From Paenibacillus sp. AN1007 (GTDB taxonomy: Bacteria; Bacillota; Bacilli; Paenibacillales; Paenibacillaceae), in the NCBI RefSeq assembly GCF_040702995.1, contig NZ_CP159992.1, positions 4,613,501 through 4,677,500 on the forward strand: a stretch of 64,000 nucleotides of DNA, in the 5' to 3' direction. A model generated the notes under the pieces. That model worked only from the letters and a program-made list of their open reading frames with translations. It did no database searches and was not told the DNA's origin. Shown piece after piece: positions 45,796-54,489 of this stretch. The translations under genes were made by a program, and so were the position numbers. The stretch's first letter is position 1. The number at the start of each line of letters is the position of its first letter.

Positions 45796-46728
45796 ATGTC
45801 TATAAAAATAACGGCGTTACGTTCAAATCAGGTCTACCGCAGCATCATACGAGCTGAACCGGCGGAAAAAGTGGAATTGTACCGTCAGGAGATGCTTCGT
45901 CCTTTTATGGGAAAATGGAATACACAGCACATCCCTTTCCACGCTCAGGAACCTGGCGGATTCGATGTGCTCACCATGAACAACTGGATGAATATCGCCC
46001 CTGAGGCGATCACATCTGACATAAACGAATCTTTGACGGCCATCTCTTCCGAGGCATTCTGGAAGCAGTGTCATGAGGCGGTTGAGGCAAGTCTGGGTGC
46101 ATTTATGAAGGATGGCATCCCCCTTAACGTGTCCAATTATTTATACACCATTTTATTAGGCAATCCGGAGAGCCCGATGCTCGCAATGAATGAACGTATT
46201 AGCGGAGATGGCGGCATCCCCGGTTATATTATTGCGACTCTCGTCCCAAACGCGTATACTCTACCTCGCATTCCATCCGTGCTTGCTCATGAGTGCAATC
46301 ATAATGTGAGATACCAGCATATCCAGTGGAATCAGGCAATTACGCTTGGAGAGATGATTGTCAGCGAAGGTCTTGCAGAGAATTTTGCCGCTTTCCTGTA
46401 CGGGGAGGAGCTGCTTGGGCCATGGGTTACCAAGACAGATATGAACATGTTAAACACCATTATTAAACCGAAGATCAAAGATCAGTTACATGTGACCGGA
46501 TTTGATCAGATTCATCCGTATCTTTACGGCGACGAGCTTGCAAGTCTGCAGCACTTTACACCTGTGGGCATGCCGTATGCGGCTGGATACGCCTGCGGGT
46601 ATCACTTGATTCGATATTATCTGAACAAAACGGGCCAGCCGATTACGGAAGCCACCATTACACCGGCAAGTGCAATCCTTGCTGAGATCGAGGACTTTTG
46701 GCATGAAGAAACGATATTTCACCATTAA
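45796..46728 (+). CDS. DUF2268-family putative zinc protease
   Basis: Predicted metallopeptidase of 310 residues. The zinc-binding motif is HECNH (in PSVLAHECNHNVRYQ, about residue 172), with the downstream glutamate in MIVSEGLAENFAAFLYGE, as in DUF2268 proteins. No signal peptide, so cytoplasmic. ATG 45796 follows AAAGGAG. The gene for a TipA-like MerR regulator overlaps its 3' end, and such pairs are common in Bacillales, suggesting drug- or stress-induced expression. The peptide substrate is unknown. Confidence 0.82.
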   Translation: MSIKITALRSNQVYRSIIRAEPAEKVELYRQEMLRPFMGKWNTQHIPFHAQEPGGFDVLTMNNWMNIAPEAITSDINESLTAISSEAFWKQCHEAVEASLGAFMKDGIPLNVSNYLYTILLGNPESPMLAMNERISGDGGIPGYIIATLVPNAYTLPRIPSVLAHECNHNVRYQHIQWNQAITLGEMIVSEGLAENFAAFLYGEELLGPWVTKTDMNMLNTIIKPKIKDQLHVTGFDQIHPYLYGDELASLQHFTPVGMPYAAGYACGYHLIRYYLNKTGQPITEATITPASAILAEIEDFWHEETIFHH

Positions 46729-47497
46729 AGAAATCATGCAGATTACGGGAGTTACCAAGCGCACCCTGCATTATTATGATCAGACCAACCTGCTCAAACC
46801 GAGTAAAGTCGAAGCGAGCGGTTATCGGCTATATGATCAGGAAGCCATCGGCAGGCTGCAGACCATTCTGCTGTTCAAAGAAATGAATTTCTCACTGCAG
46901 GATATTGCGTCCGCGCTGAAACGATCCATCGATGAACAAAGGGAAATGCTGCGGACACATCGGGCTGCACTAGTTGAACGCAAAGTAAAGCTTGAAGCCA
47001 CCATACGTCAACTCGACAATTATGTGGATGGGACAGATATTACTCAATTGGAGCTGTTCAGCGACTCGCCTATTCAGTCCATCCAAACACAGTATGAATC
47101 CGAAGCGAAGCTGATCTATGGAGAAACACAGAGGTTTCAGGAATATGAAGCCAATACAGCCAAACTTTCTGCAGTAGAAAAAGAACAAGCGTATCAGCAA
47201 TTTGGTGCAGATCTGGAAAAAGTATTTCAAAAGCTGGCAGCACATCAAAGCTTCCCTCCTGATGCGAAAGAAGTACAAGAGGTTGTTCAGCAGTGGGCAA
47301 GTGCTCTCTCCCGCTTCATGACCTGTGATGCCGAGATACTGCGCTGCATTGCAGCGGTTTATACGACGGATTCACGGTACATCACTTATTTCCGCCAATT
47401 TGGCGATGAGAGTTTTTTACATTTTCTGGTTGAGTCCATCACAGCATTTTCAGCAGCACCCAATGATACCCTGGACCTGCCGGAATTCCAGAAGTAA
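46703..47497 (+). CDS. MerR-family regulator with TipAS-like drug-binding domain
   Basis: Transcriptional activator of 264 residues. The MerR winged helix is FTIKEIMQITGVTKRTLHYYDQ..GYRLYDQEAIGRLQ, followed by a dimerisation coil (about 80-115). The C-terminal TipAS-type antibiotic-recognition domain (about 140-255) has YGETQRFQEYEAN and FMTCDAEILRCIAAVYTTD. ATG 46703 lies within the preceding gene (26-nt overlap) with GAGG upstream. It likely activates the 19-bp-spacer promoter upstream of this operon. Confidence 0.88.
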   Translation: MKKRYFTIKEIMQITGVTKRTLHYYDQTNLLKPSKVEASGYRLYDQEAIGRLQTILLFKEMNFSLQDIASALKRSIDEQREMLRTHRAALVERKVKLEATIRQLDNYVDGTDITQLELFSDSPIQSIQTQYESEAKLIYGETQRFQEYEANTAKLSAVEKEQAYQQFGADLEKVFQKLAAHQSFPPDAKEVQEVVQQWASALSRFMTCDAEILRCIAAVYTTDSRYITYFRQFGDESFLHFLVESITAFSAAPNDTLDLPEFQK

Positions 47498-47545
47498 ATA
47501 AACAGCTGTGTGTATTTCTGGGTCAAATGAATTAAAAATGAGCAA

Positions 47546-47583
47546 AAAGGCGGTCAAGAAGGAATTCCCTCTTAACCGCCTTT
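47546..47583. terminator. Bidirectional terminator (merR / galK)
   Basis: AAAGGCGGT(C)AAGA and TCTTAACCGCCTTT form the stem around GGAATTCC-like loop bases. T- and A-runs flank both sides, so it serves both convergent genes. Confidence 0.82.
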
Positions 47584-47597
47584 AGCTGTATTTACTT

Positions 47598-48893
47598 TTA
47601 TGCCTGTTTCAGAACGGCATTCAAGCAGATTGAACCGTGCTGACGCACGTTAACGACAATAACTGGAGTATCCAGCATACCGCGCATCCAGTTCATATAT
47701 TCATCTGCTTTTTCATTGGGTACAATGGCCAGAATAACTCCTGCAAATCCACCACCATGTACACGACATGCGCCATCGCCAAGATTGCTCAGGTAGTTCT
47801 CCGTCAATGCGAGTGCCACAGAAATTTCCTGCTCACGAACTGCCCCGCTTTGATACACGTTCTGCAGCCATTTCCAAGACGAGTTACCGGATGCAGTGAT
47901 CAAGGACAAGAAGTCATTAAAACGTCCTTCGCGCAGCGCAGACACCTGTCCGTCCACGCGTTTATTTTCTTCCAGGAAGTGCAGTGCACGCAGTACCGCC
48001 CGGTCTCCAGCATCCTCACGAATCGCAGGCAGCTTCGCATAGATGTTCTCCTCTGTAATTTCGCGAACATATTCAGCACCCAGTGCCTTCGCAACGGCTC
48101 TCATCTCGTTTGGAACAGCCGCATAATCTTCTGTCAGATCGGCATGGTTGCCGCCTGTATTCACGATGACCAAGGAATATCCGTTCTCTTGGAAATTCCA
48201 TTCCACAGGTTCAATCACAGGTTCAGCCGCATTGGCAAAATCGATCGAGATCAGGCCGCCATACGCACAAGCCATCTGATCCAGAAGGCCGGATGGTTTG
48301 TTCCAGTAATGATTCTCGGCATACTGTCCAATCTTCGCCAGCGTAACCACATCCAGCTTGGCATCATTGTAGAAGTGATTCAGGATCGTGCAGATCAGCA
48401 TTTCGAAGGAAGCAGAAGAACTTACACCGGAAGCAGCAAATACGTTGCTGGAGATATCTGCCTTGAATCCGCCGATCTGATATCCCATCTCTACAAATCC
48501 CGCAGCCATACCACGAATCAATCCGGTTGTACCGTCATCATTGTTGTTTGGTTTTAAATCTGCCAGATCGATAACGTACTTTTTATCATATCCCTCGGAG
48601 TAAAACGTAATTACGGAATCGTCTGTCGCCGCTGCCACTGCAATCGTATCCAGTGTAATGCTGCCGGCCAGGACTTTACCATGGTTATGGTCCGTATGAT
48701 TGCCGCCAATCTCGCTGCGTCCCGGAGAACTGAACAAATGCACCTGCTCCTGCTCACCAAAATGCTCACGGAATGAAGCATCCAGTTTCACGTATCGTGC
48801 GCCCTGTTCCTCGGCATGCTGTGGTCCATACATTTGCGCAAGCAAAGCCTGTCCCTGTTTCGACTGAATGAGTTCTGTTACCTGTGTGGTCAT
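47598..48893 (-). CDS. galK: Galactokinase
   Basis: GHMP kinase phosphorylating alpha-D-galactose at C1 in the Leloir pathway. Motif 1 is SSPGRSEIGGNHTDHNHGKVL (galactokinase signature), motif 2 ASGVSSSASFEML (phosphate loop), motif 3 ACRVHGGGFAGVILA. The Asp in the DQMACAYGG segment is the catalytic base region. Length of 431 residues is slightly above the usual 390 because of an N-terminal extension. ATG 48893 follows GGGAGGAA. No galE or galT is adjacent. The upstream gap holds a weak cre-like site. Confidence 0.92.
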   Translation of the reverse strand: MTTQVTELIQSKQGQALLAQMYGPQHAEEQGARYVKLDASFREHFGEQEQVHLFSSPGRSEIGGNHTDHNHGKVLAGSITLDTIAVAAATDDSVITFYSEGYDKKYVIDLADLKPNNNDDGTTGLIRGMAAGFVEMGYQIGGFKADISSNVFAASGVSSSASFEMLICTILNHFYNDAKLDVVTLAKIGQYAENHYWNKPSGLLDQMACAYGGLISIDFANAAEPVIEPVEWNFQENGYSLVIVNTGGNHADLTEDYAAVPNEMRAVAKALGAEYVREITEENIYAKLPAIREDAGDRAVLRALHFLEENKRVDGQVSALREGRFNDFLSLITASGNSSWKWLQNVYQSGAVREQEISVALALTENYLSNLGDGACRVHGGGFAGVILAIVPNEKADEYMNWMRGMLDTPVIVVNVRQHGSICLNAVLKQA

Positions 48894-49025
48894 CTCTATT
48901 CCTCCCATTTCATATGCAAGCGGGTTGTAACCGCTATCTCTTATATCGTCTAAAATCCCGGTTCGGGATTAGCCATCCCCATTATCTCAGCTTCCGGGCC
49001 GAAAAGGTAGGGCAGAATTGAAATT

Positions 49026-49041
49026 TTGTAAGCGTTTTTTG
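49026..49041 (-). promoter_or_regulatory. Weak cre-like site upstream of galK
   Basis: The half TTGTAAGCG fits the CcpA site core, but the other half has two mismatches. It lies about 135 bp before galK. The rest of 48894-49225 shows no gene I can support. Confidence 0.3.
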
Positions 49042-49225
49042 AAACATGTGTCTATTTGGAAAAAATACGTGATCCCAACTTTGAAGAGAATAGTTGTTAT
49101 GGATCTGGATGATGTATTGGCTTCCATATTTTTGTTGGAAAGTCCCGGTAATATACATATCGATGTATAAATTGGTTTCATTTTGAATCTGTTGTTGTTT
49201 ATTTGTACTCCCTAAAAAAGAAAAA

Positions 49226-49274
49226 ACCTTCTAGACAGACTCCTGCTCCATTAAACAGGGACGTCTTCAAAGGT
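49226..49274 (-). terminator. Terminator of the stalk-domain protein gene
   Basis: ACCTT/AAGGT with inner AGAC/GTCT and CCTG/CAGG pairs; on the minus strand TTTTTTCTTTTTT follows. Confidence 0.7.
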
Positions 49275-49297
49275 CTGGCTTGGAGCAGCATCATGCA

Positions 49298-49789
49298 TTA
49301 TTGAATGCTGGACATTTGCGCGGATATGGAAATATTCCCTTCTTTTATAACAACCTCATTGAAGAAAGGTTCAAAGAAGGCAGTAGGCACATACATTATG
49401 CCTTTCCTGGATTGAACGGGTACAGGCAGCTCTACATCCTGGTTCAAATTGATGACTTTTAACTTGCCCGTAAACTTGGCCTGTGTACTGCCCTGCTTCA
49501 ATAAAACAGACTGTATGCGATCTTCAACACGCACGGCCTTCTCCGCCGCGATCCAGCTCACCTCATACCCAAGCGATTCAGCTGTCGCTCGCAAAGGTAC
49601 CATAACCGTGCTTTTATGCTCAAAAGGCATCTGCTCTGCGGTATTAACCTGAACTGCTCTTCCATTTACAGTTAACGTGTACTCTGAGGCTCCGGCTGCG
49701 CTGACTTTCGCGGCTGATGTGGATGCATACAAAGCCCCGGCTGCCGTTACAACGCATAATGCAGCGATGAAGATCATTATCTTTTTCAT
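49298..49789 (-). CDS. Secreted copper-amine-oxidase-N-like (stalk) domain protein
   Basis: 163 residues with a signal peptide (MKKIMIFIAALCVVTAAGALY, cleavage near the first Ala-rich segment). A single stalk domain follows: YTLTVNGRAVQVN, then MVPLRATAESLGYEVSW, and a final YVPTAFFEPFFN in a second copy of the pattern. Such domains are abundant in Paenibacillus exported proteins and likely mediate cell-surface or polymer contacts; no catalytic domain is attached. ATG 49789 follows GAAAGGAAGG. Confidence 0.82.
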   Translation of the reverse strand: MKKIMIFIAALCVVTAAGALYASTSAAKVSAAGASEYTLTVNGRAVQVNTAEQMPFEHKSTVMVPLRATAESLGYEVSWIAAEKAVRVEDRIQSVLLKQGSTQAKFTGKLKVINLNQDVELPVPVQSRKGIMYVPTAFFEPFFNEVVIKEGNISISAQMSSIQ

Positions 49790-49863
49790 AGAAGACCCTT
49801 CCTTTCTTGTTACACAGCATGGTTTAAGCTTTAGACGTTAAATGCGGTCCATTTGTTTCATAT

Positions 49864-50118
49864 CTATCTATTATTATCCATTATTTGTCTGCAAAACTCT
49901 GCATATGTAGGAACATTGTCTAAATTGTAGTTTTTAATTTTAATCATTAGTCCCTCTACAATGCTCTGAGACAAATCATCACGTTCTTGTGGACGAACCT
50001 GATATCTCAACCGCTGAATTATTGGCTCGAATGCATCAATGATCTGCTGCATACTTTCTTGATCCCCATTCTGTGCTTTCCGAACTGCTTCATAAAAATC
50101 AATACTGTCTTTGTTCAT
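49864..50118 (-). CDS. RsoA-like sigma region-2 protein (partner of split sigma factor)
   Basis: 84-residue acidic/helical protein. FYEAVRKAQNGDQESMQQII followed by FEPIIQRLRYQ and RDDLSQSIVEGLMIKIKNY is the start of sigma-70 region 2 (ARNGD..A...I...F.P.I), but there is no region 4. Size and pattern match Bacillus RsoA (79 residues), which works with SigO as a two-protein sigma factor. Its ATG overlaps the end of the YvrJ-like gene by 20 nt, and a region-4-only sigma protein is encoded at the head of the operon. Such short region-2 proteins also occur alone as HTH_16 proteins in mobile elements, which is the main alternative. Confidence 0.68.
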   Translation of the reverse strand: MNKDSIDFYEAVRKAQNGDQESMQQIIDAFEPIIQRLRYQVRPQERDDLSQSIVEGLMIKIKNYNLDNVPTYAEFCRQIMDNNR

Positions 50119-50278
50119 CTTTAATCACCACGTTGAAACCTTCTGTTAACTTGCCCAACTTAACGAACAACTCGTCCAGCTTTTTCTCAAAACGGATAAA
50201 TAAATACAATGTCATCATAACCGGACTTCCGACTTGACTAAGTCTAGCTCGAAAAGCTTCAGTTAGGCTGCTCTCCAT
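50099..50278 (-). CDS. YvrJ-family small membrane protein
   Basis: 59 residues, too short for routine calling. ATG 50278 abuts the TAG of the SigO-like gene, and the frame overlaps the RsoA-like gene by 20 nt. The core RLSQVGSPVMMTLYLFIRFE followed by KKLDELFVKL is the YvrJ pattern: one short helix, then a charged amphipathic stretch. In Bacillus subtilis yvrJ lies with sigO and rsoA and is one of their targets, which strengthens all three calls here. Confidence 0.72.
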   Translation of the reverse strand: MESSLTEAFRARLSQVGSPVMMTLYLFIRFEKKLDELFVKLGKLTEGFNVVIKDEQRQY

Positions 50279-50908
50279 CTACGACCCCTCCCCTACTAAC
50301 ATCGTTCTCATCTTTTTCAAAGCGTTACCCCTTGTCTTGGCTACAGCCTGCTGGCTGACCTGAAGCTCCGCTGCAATTTCATGATCATGGTAACCTTGCC
50401 CATAATATAACGTTGTTACATGCTTTTGTTTATCTGTTAATTTCTCATAGGCGGACTCCAACCGATCATCTGTCAATTGTTCCTTCAGAGGCAGCACGCT
50501 GCTGTTCGAATGGGCAGAATCAAGGGAAGTCTGATAAGTACTCCTTGCTTCACCGATAGACATACTCGACTCATCAGAGGATGGCTTATCATAGATCAGT
50601 ACATTTCGGGCAGCATAACGCTGATTACGCCGCATCTGATCAATGCTCATAAACTGCAGCAAAGAAGTGACATAGGCTACAAAACGAATGTGAAAATAAA
50701 ACGTGCGGAAAGACTCATTGAGTGCTCTTTCCTTGTCGTACTCTCCATTGATGAAACCCAGCAGCAATTGCCGATTACTCTCCTGTTTGAAAAAATTGAT
50801 GATAACCGGATCACGAAACAAATCGGGGTGTTTCTTCCGGTAATCCTCAAATGTTAATTGCACTCGATCGATCACATAATCATACGTCGCTTTCTCCAGG
50901 GTACTCAT
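50279..50908 (-). CDS. SigO-like sigma factor with region 4 only
   Basis: 209-residue protein. The C-terminal part (about 150-205) is a clear sigma region 4 helix-turn-helix: AYEKLTDKQKHVTTLYYGQG then HDHEIAAELQVSQQAVAKTR. The N-terminal 120 residues contain FEDYRKKHPDLFRDPVIINF and FHIRFVAYVTSLLQFMSIDQ, not a canonical region 2. This is the layout of Bacillus SigO, which needs RsoA to supply region 2. ATG 50908 follows GGAGGGGC. First gene of the three-gene operon; a possible TATAAT lies at 50997-51002. Confidence 0.75.
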   Translation of the reverse strand: MSTLEKATYDYVIDRVQLTFEDYRKKHPDLFRDPVIINFFKQESNRQLLLGFINGEYDKERALNESFRTFYFHIRFVAYVTSLLQFMSIDQMRRNQRYAARNVLIYDKPSSDESSMSIGEARSTYQTSLDSAHSNSSVLPLKEQLTDDRLESAYEKLTDKQKHVTTLYYGQGYHDHEIAAELQVSQQAVAKTRGNALKKMRTMLVGEGS

Positions 50909-50996
50909 CTTGTGCCCCTCCTTTTTCTCTTGTTATATGAGAAAGCGTCGTTTGTGTTAGAAAAAACAACCCAAACAGGAACATTTGTTCTTATTT

Positions 50997-51002
50997 ATTA
51001 TA
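50997..51002 (-). promoter_or_regulatory. Possible -10 box for the split-sigma operon
   Basis: TATAAT on the minus strand about 90 bp before the SigO-like start; no clear -35 box. A GAAC-AAAT-GTTC dyad lies just downstream of it. Confidence 0.3.
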
Positions 51003-51072
51003 CTACATTTATTTCCATTGCGTACATTTGTTTTAAACAAGAGAAACGTTTTTTTGAATTAGAATAGCAAAA

Positions 51073-51097
51073 AGACATCAACACTTGGCTGATGTCT
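51073..51097 (-). terminator. Terminator of the 51.2-kb gene
   Basis: AGACATCA and TGATGTCT form an 8-bp stem followed on the minus strand by TTTTTG. Confidence 0.8.
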
Positions 51098-51151
51098 CAT
51101 CTCATCTACTAAAGAACGTCCACATTGTCTTTGATACATTTACCTTAGCTT

Positions 51152-51922
51152 TTACTCAAAGCTTTGTGACCCTGCTCCAGAATATTTATTCAGTCGCTTG
51201 GATGCATCGATCTTGATCGTTATTTTCTTGGTATTTCGATCTTCAGATGAAAACCATCTTTCTAAAGCAGTGTATTCATTCGTTTCTAATGCCGCAGTTT
51301 CAATAATGAAATGGTTATTATCCTTCCAATAATACGAAATGATCGGCCAGGTTGGTGTTAGCATAAACTGCTCTTCGAGTTTGGAAGAAGAGGATCCTAT
51401 CCATTGAAATGATTGTAGATCAATTGCTGCAGCAAGTTGTTTATAGACTTGTGAACCTTCACTGTATGCGTAACGAATCAATACCTTTGTATGATCAGGA
51501 GAAAGTTTATAATCTTGAAATATGCCAGCGGGCAAATTCAAACTTTTATTTTTTTTCCCGTCTGATTTCACCAAAATGGTTGAACAGTCTTTATTTCCGC
51601 AATTATACTTCAACAAATTAATCTTTTCCGCGATGGAAGGTACGTCCAAGGTTACGAATTGAGTGCGATCAATCTCCGATTGGATATCTTCTTCATGAAG
51701 TAAATAATTTTTGTATTCAGGAATATCCTCAAGAGGCAGTTTTAATGTCTTACCCTCACTGTAAAGTTCGATTTCACTAGGCAGAGCAGATAAATCTGTC
51801 TTCCCCTGTCCAAGTGCTGCGTTATGAATTGTCTGGCCCGAAGCATCATGTAATTCGTACCAGACTATACTTCCTGATCCAAAGATCAGCAGGATTAATA
51901 CGAGGGTTACATATTTTCTCAT
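51152..51922 (-). CDS. Membrane-anchored extracytoplasmic protein of unknown function
   Basis: 256 residues from ATG 51922 (MRKYVTLVLILLIFGSGSIV) behind GTGAGG. One N-terminal helix is followed by an exported domain with an isolated Cys pair (KYNCGNKDCST, about residue 105-110) that may form a disulfide. Later segments (YKLSPDHTKVLIRYAYSEGS) look like propeller or TolB-type strands. No enzyme motif. It diverges from the lysozyme-like gene. Confidence 0.65.
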   Translation of the reverse strand: MRKYVTLVLILLIFGSGSIVWYELHDASGQTIHNAALGQGKTDLSALPSEIELYSEGKTLKLPLEDIPEYKNYLLHEEDIQSEIDRTQFVTLDVPSIAEKINLLKYNCGNKDCSTILVKSDGKKNKSLNLPAGIFQDYKLSPDHTKVLIRYAYSEGSQVYKQLAAAIDLQSFQWIGSSSSKLEEQFMLTPTWPIISYYWKDNNHFIIETAALETNEYTALERWFSSEDRNTKKITIKIDASKRLNKYSGAGSQSFE

Positions 51923-52005
51923 AATGTATTTCCTCACTTCAGGTTGTTTTTGAGCCTGCTTCATTCACTTTATGAGTATTCCCAAACATAAGGAGATGAA
52001 GAAGC

Positions 52006-52725
52006 ATGGCACTGACAGACAGCTTAAAGGACAAATTGTTAAGAAACACTGGATTCTTCGAAGGAAACAATGGATATTCAAACGTCTCAGGTAATTTTGA
52101 TGGACAGGGACTATCCTTTGGTATCATTCAGTACAACTTTGGCCAGGGGACACTTCAACCCCTACTGAAAGAGTACATCAAGAATAACGAAACGGAGTTT
52201 AAAGCAGTATTCGGCACTTCTAAAGCAGCTACCTTGAAAGATATCGTGAATAATAAAACAAAATCTCAACAAATTGCTTGGGGTGATAGCATATCAACAA
52301 GTGGTGGTAATGTCGTATCCGAATGGAAAACCCTTTTTGAAGCTATGGGAGCCAAATCCGCTAATCAATCACTTCAGCGTAAGTACGCCGAAAGCTATTT
52401 TGAACGTGCTGTTAGTTTTGCTGGTAAATTTGGCATTGTAAGCACTCAGGGACTAGCCTTTTTGTTCGACCATGCCGTTCAATCCTGGAGTATATCCGGA
52501 GAAAGCTCCATTATCGCCGAAATTCAATCTCTTGAAAAAGCATGGAGAAACAGTGGCGAAACGACGCGATATCCGGACAAAGACCGTCTCTTTTCCGTAT
52601 TGAAAGGCGTTAACGGCTCTGATCCCATCGCCCGCAGAACGGCTATCCGCAGTGGTTTAGGAACAGTACATGGAAAAAGCTATAACATCTCGACCTTCGG
52701 TTTATCGTATTCAACCAACTTTTGA
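52006..52725 (+). CDS. Lysozyme/chitosanase-fold protein without signal peptide
   Basis: 239 residues. The opening (GFFEGNNGYSNVSGNFDGQG) followed by LSFGIIQYNFGQGTLQPLLKEY matches predicted peptidoglycan hydrolases of the lysozyme-like/GH46 superfamily found in actinobacteria and bacilli. The Glu in FFEG and the Asp in NFDGQG are plausible catalytic residues. There is no signal peptide, so release would need lysis, a holin or another route, as for phage or toxin-type enzymes. ATG 52006 follows AAGGAGATG. A terminator follows directly. Confidence 0.65.
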   Translation: MALTDSLKDKLLRNTGFFEGNNGYSNVSGNFDGQGLSFGIIQYNFGQGTLQPLLKEYIKNNETEFKAVFGTSKAATLKDIVNNKTKSQQIAWGDSISTSGGNVVSEWKTLFEAMGAKSANQSLQRKYAESYFERAVSFAGKFGIVSTQGLAFLFDHAVQSWSISGESSIIAEIQSLEKAWRNSGETTRYPDKDRLFSVLKGVNGSDPIARRTAIRSGLGTVHGKSYNISTFGLSYSTNF

Positions 52726-52739
52726 TATCGTAACATGGA

Positions 52740-52762
52740 CACCCCATTAGTGGGGTGTTTTT
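52740..52762 (+). terminator. Terminator of the lysozyme-like gene
   Basis: CACCCC-ATTAGT-GGGGTG followed by TTTTT. Confidence 0.9.
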
Positions 52763-52886
52763 CCATTTATATGCATTATATCTTGATTAGCTGTTATATG
52801 TTGTTTCAGTTTGGTATCAAAATCGGCTGTAAGAGAAGCAGTATTGTAACAAAAGAGATCATTCCTTAACTTTTCCTTATCCCACC

Positions 52887-52918
52887 TGTCACATTTCTCC
52901 CCTCTCGTTCCGTCATAC
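52887..52918 (+). promoter_or_regulatory. ECF-type promoter of the sigma operon
   Basis: TGTCAC, 13 bp, then CGTTCCGTCATAC. The same elements and spacing recur at 54712-54743. A TGTCAC-like -35 and CGTC-like -10 are typical of ECF promoters, and the first gene of the operon encodes an ECF sigma, so autoregulation is likely. Confidence 0.72.
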
Positions 52919-52939
52919 TATATGTGAGGGGGGAATCAC

Positions 52940-53539
52940 TTGGAAGAACCAATTCATCAGATCATCACGGATGTGCTGCAGGGGAATAAAGACAGATATG
53001 CCCTGATTGTCATCCGCTGTGAGAAATTCATTTTCAATTACTGTTATCACATGCTGGGGGACTACGGAGAGGCGGAGGACTGCAGCCAGGAGGTATTCCT
53101 GAAAGCCTATCGCGGACTGCACACCTATAAGCCTGACCGGCCTTTTGAAGCCTGGCTGTATCGCATTGCCTATAATCATTCCATTGATATGCTTCGCAAG
53201 CGCAAGGTCACGAGATTACTGCCTTTTCTGTACAAAAATGACCGGGAGAACAATCATGTCGATCAAGCGATTGATCACAAATATTATAATCCGGCTGTCC
53301 TACACGCCCTTGCCGCGCTGTCCGCAGAAGAACGAAGTCTGCTGATTCTACGCTGTGTCGAGGACAAAAGCTACAACGATATCAGCCTTATTCTTAATCA
53401 GAATGCCGCCTACCTTCGAAAGAAATTTCAACGAGCTGCTGCTAAATTCAGAAAGAACTACGTCAGTCAAGAGGAGGAAAAGCCAAATGAGTCACAACGA
53501 TCCCGGACAAGACCTGAAAGCACTATTTCAAAAGGTTGA
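52940..53539 (+). CDS. ECF sigma factor (SigW/SigV/SigM-like)
   Basis: 199 residues from TTG 52940 behind GAGGGGGG. Region 2 includes GDYGEAEDCSQEVFLKAYRG and WLYRIAYNHSIDMLRKRK; region 4 has ERSLLILRCVEDKSYNDISLILNQNAAYLRKKFQRA. The C-terminal 25 residues are polar and overlap the anti-sigma-like gene by 53 nt. Its promoter matches the one ahead of the second membrane protein, so this factor probably drives both. Confidence 0.92.
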   Translation: MEEPIHQIITDVLQGNKDRYALIVIRCEKFIFNYCYHMLGDYGEAEDCSQEVFLKAYRGLHTYKPDRPFEAWLYRIAYNHSIDMLRKRKVTRLLPFLYKNDRENNHVDQAIDHKYYNPAVLHALAALSAEERSLLILRCVEDKSYNDISLILNQNAAYLRKKFQRAAAKFRKNYVSQEEEKPNESQRSRTRPESTISKG

Positions 53540-54461
53540 ACCGCTTGACCAGACCCTGCAAAAGCGGATCATGCACGAGATTAACCAGGAATTTGTCCCA
53601 AACGAACGCTTTTTCGTTAAACATCGTGTCGCTGTGTTTCTCCTCGTTGGGCTGCTGCTGACCGTATCCACCGGGATTGTGGCAATAAAGTATCAGTCGT
53701 TATTTAACGACAATGGGGATGTGCTTTTCGAGGAAAAACCGCTGTCTGCTGATCATACCTATGAGCTTGATGCAGAAGAGCAGGAACGCATTCATCGCAT
53801 GAATGAAATCTGGGTGAATGAGATTGAACCGGGGCAAGCCGCACTGATCTATGTCGTACCGAATAATCCACATCATCAGTTTGATATCAAGTCAAACCCA
53901 TTCATGATCGATAGCTTTGAGGAATTAACCCAGATGGTTCATGTCCCGGGCATACCGCTGTATCAAGAGCTCTCGGGAGCTTCACGTACCTATGCTTTCC
54001 AGAAAGCCAGCGTGTATATGGAATATGAGCAGGATCTATATGAGCTTTCGGATGAGAAAAAGGATGCCTTGGTCCGCAAGCTGCGCCTTCAGGCTGAAAC
54101 TGCCGGGAAAGATTATGCGCTCATGCCGGTTGCATTCACCGATGAATTCCAGCTATCTTCCATCACTTATACCAACGGTAAAAATGAGATTTCACTAAGC
54201 GTGATGAACAGCAAGGATACCGGACCACTGATCGCTTCTTATGACGATAATCTGAATACCACCAGCCGTAAAATCAAGATACACGGACAGGACGTGATTG
54301 CGAGAACATACGGGGGGGATGTTACAGAATTAATGTGGGTGTATCAGGAGCCTGAAACCAAGTACGCATACCACTACACGCTCGGTGTTCGTGAAGGTGT
54401 CATTCCTCCGGAAGAATTAATGCATATTGCCGAGACGCTTATTCCAGCATCCAGGAATTAA
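53487..54461 (+). CDS. Putative anti-sigma/sensor membrane protein (copy 1)
   Basis: 324 residues from ATG 53487 (MSHNDPGQDLKALFQ) behind GAGGAGG, starting inside the sigma gene. About 45 cytoplasmic residues are followed by one helix (VAVFLLVGLLLTVSTGIVAI) and an exported domain of about 260 residues. This is the topology and position of ECF anti-sigma factors, but the short cytoplasmic part lacks a zinc-binding HxxxCxxC motif. Tandem copy 2 lies downstream. Anti-sigma function is inferred from context. Confidence 0.75.
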   Translation: MSHNDPGQDLKALFQKVEPLDQTLQKRIMHEINQEFVPNERFFVKHRVAVFLLVGLLLTVSTGIVAIKYQSLFNDNGDVLFEEKPLSADHTYELDAEEQERIHRMNEIWVNEIEPGQAALIYVVPNNPHHQFDIKSNPFMIDSFEELTQMVHVPGIPLYQELSGASRTYAFQKASVYMEYEQDLYELSDEKKDALVRKLRLQAETAGKDYALMPVAFTDEFQLSSITYTNGKNEISLSVMNSKDTGPLIASYDDNLNTTSRKIKIHGQDVIARTYGGDVTELMWVYQEPETKYAYHYTLGVREGVIPPEELMHIAETLIPASRN

Positions 54462-54489
54462 TCTTATTCATCCACGTTATATGAAAAAT

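Noticed and set aside
48987..49181. Minus-strand 64-codon frame upstream of galK
   Set aside because: No ribosome site, lies in the galK promoter region, and has no recognisable sequence.
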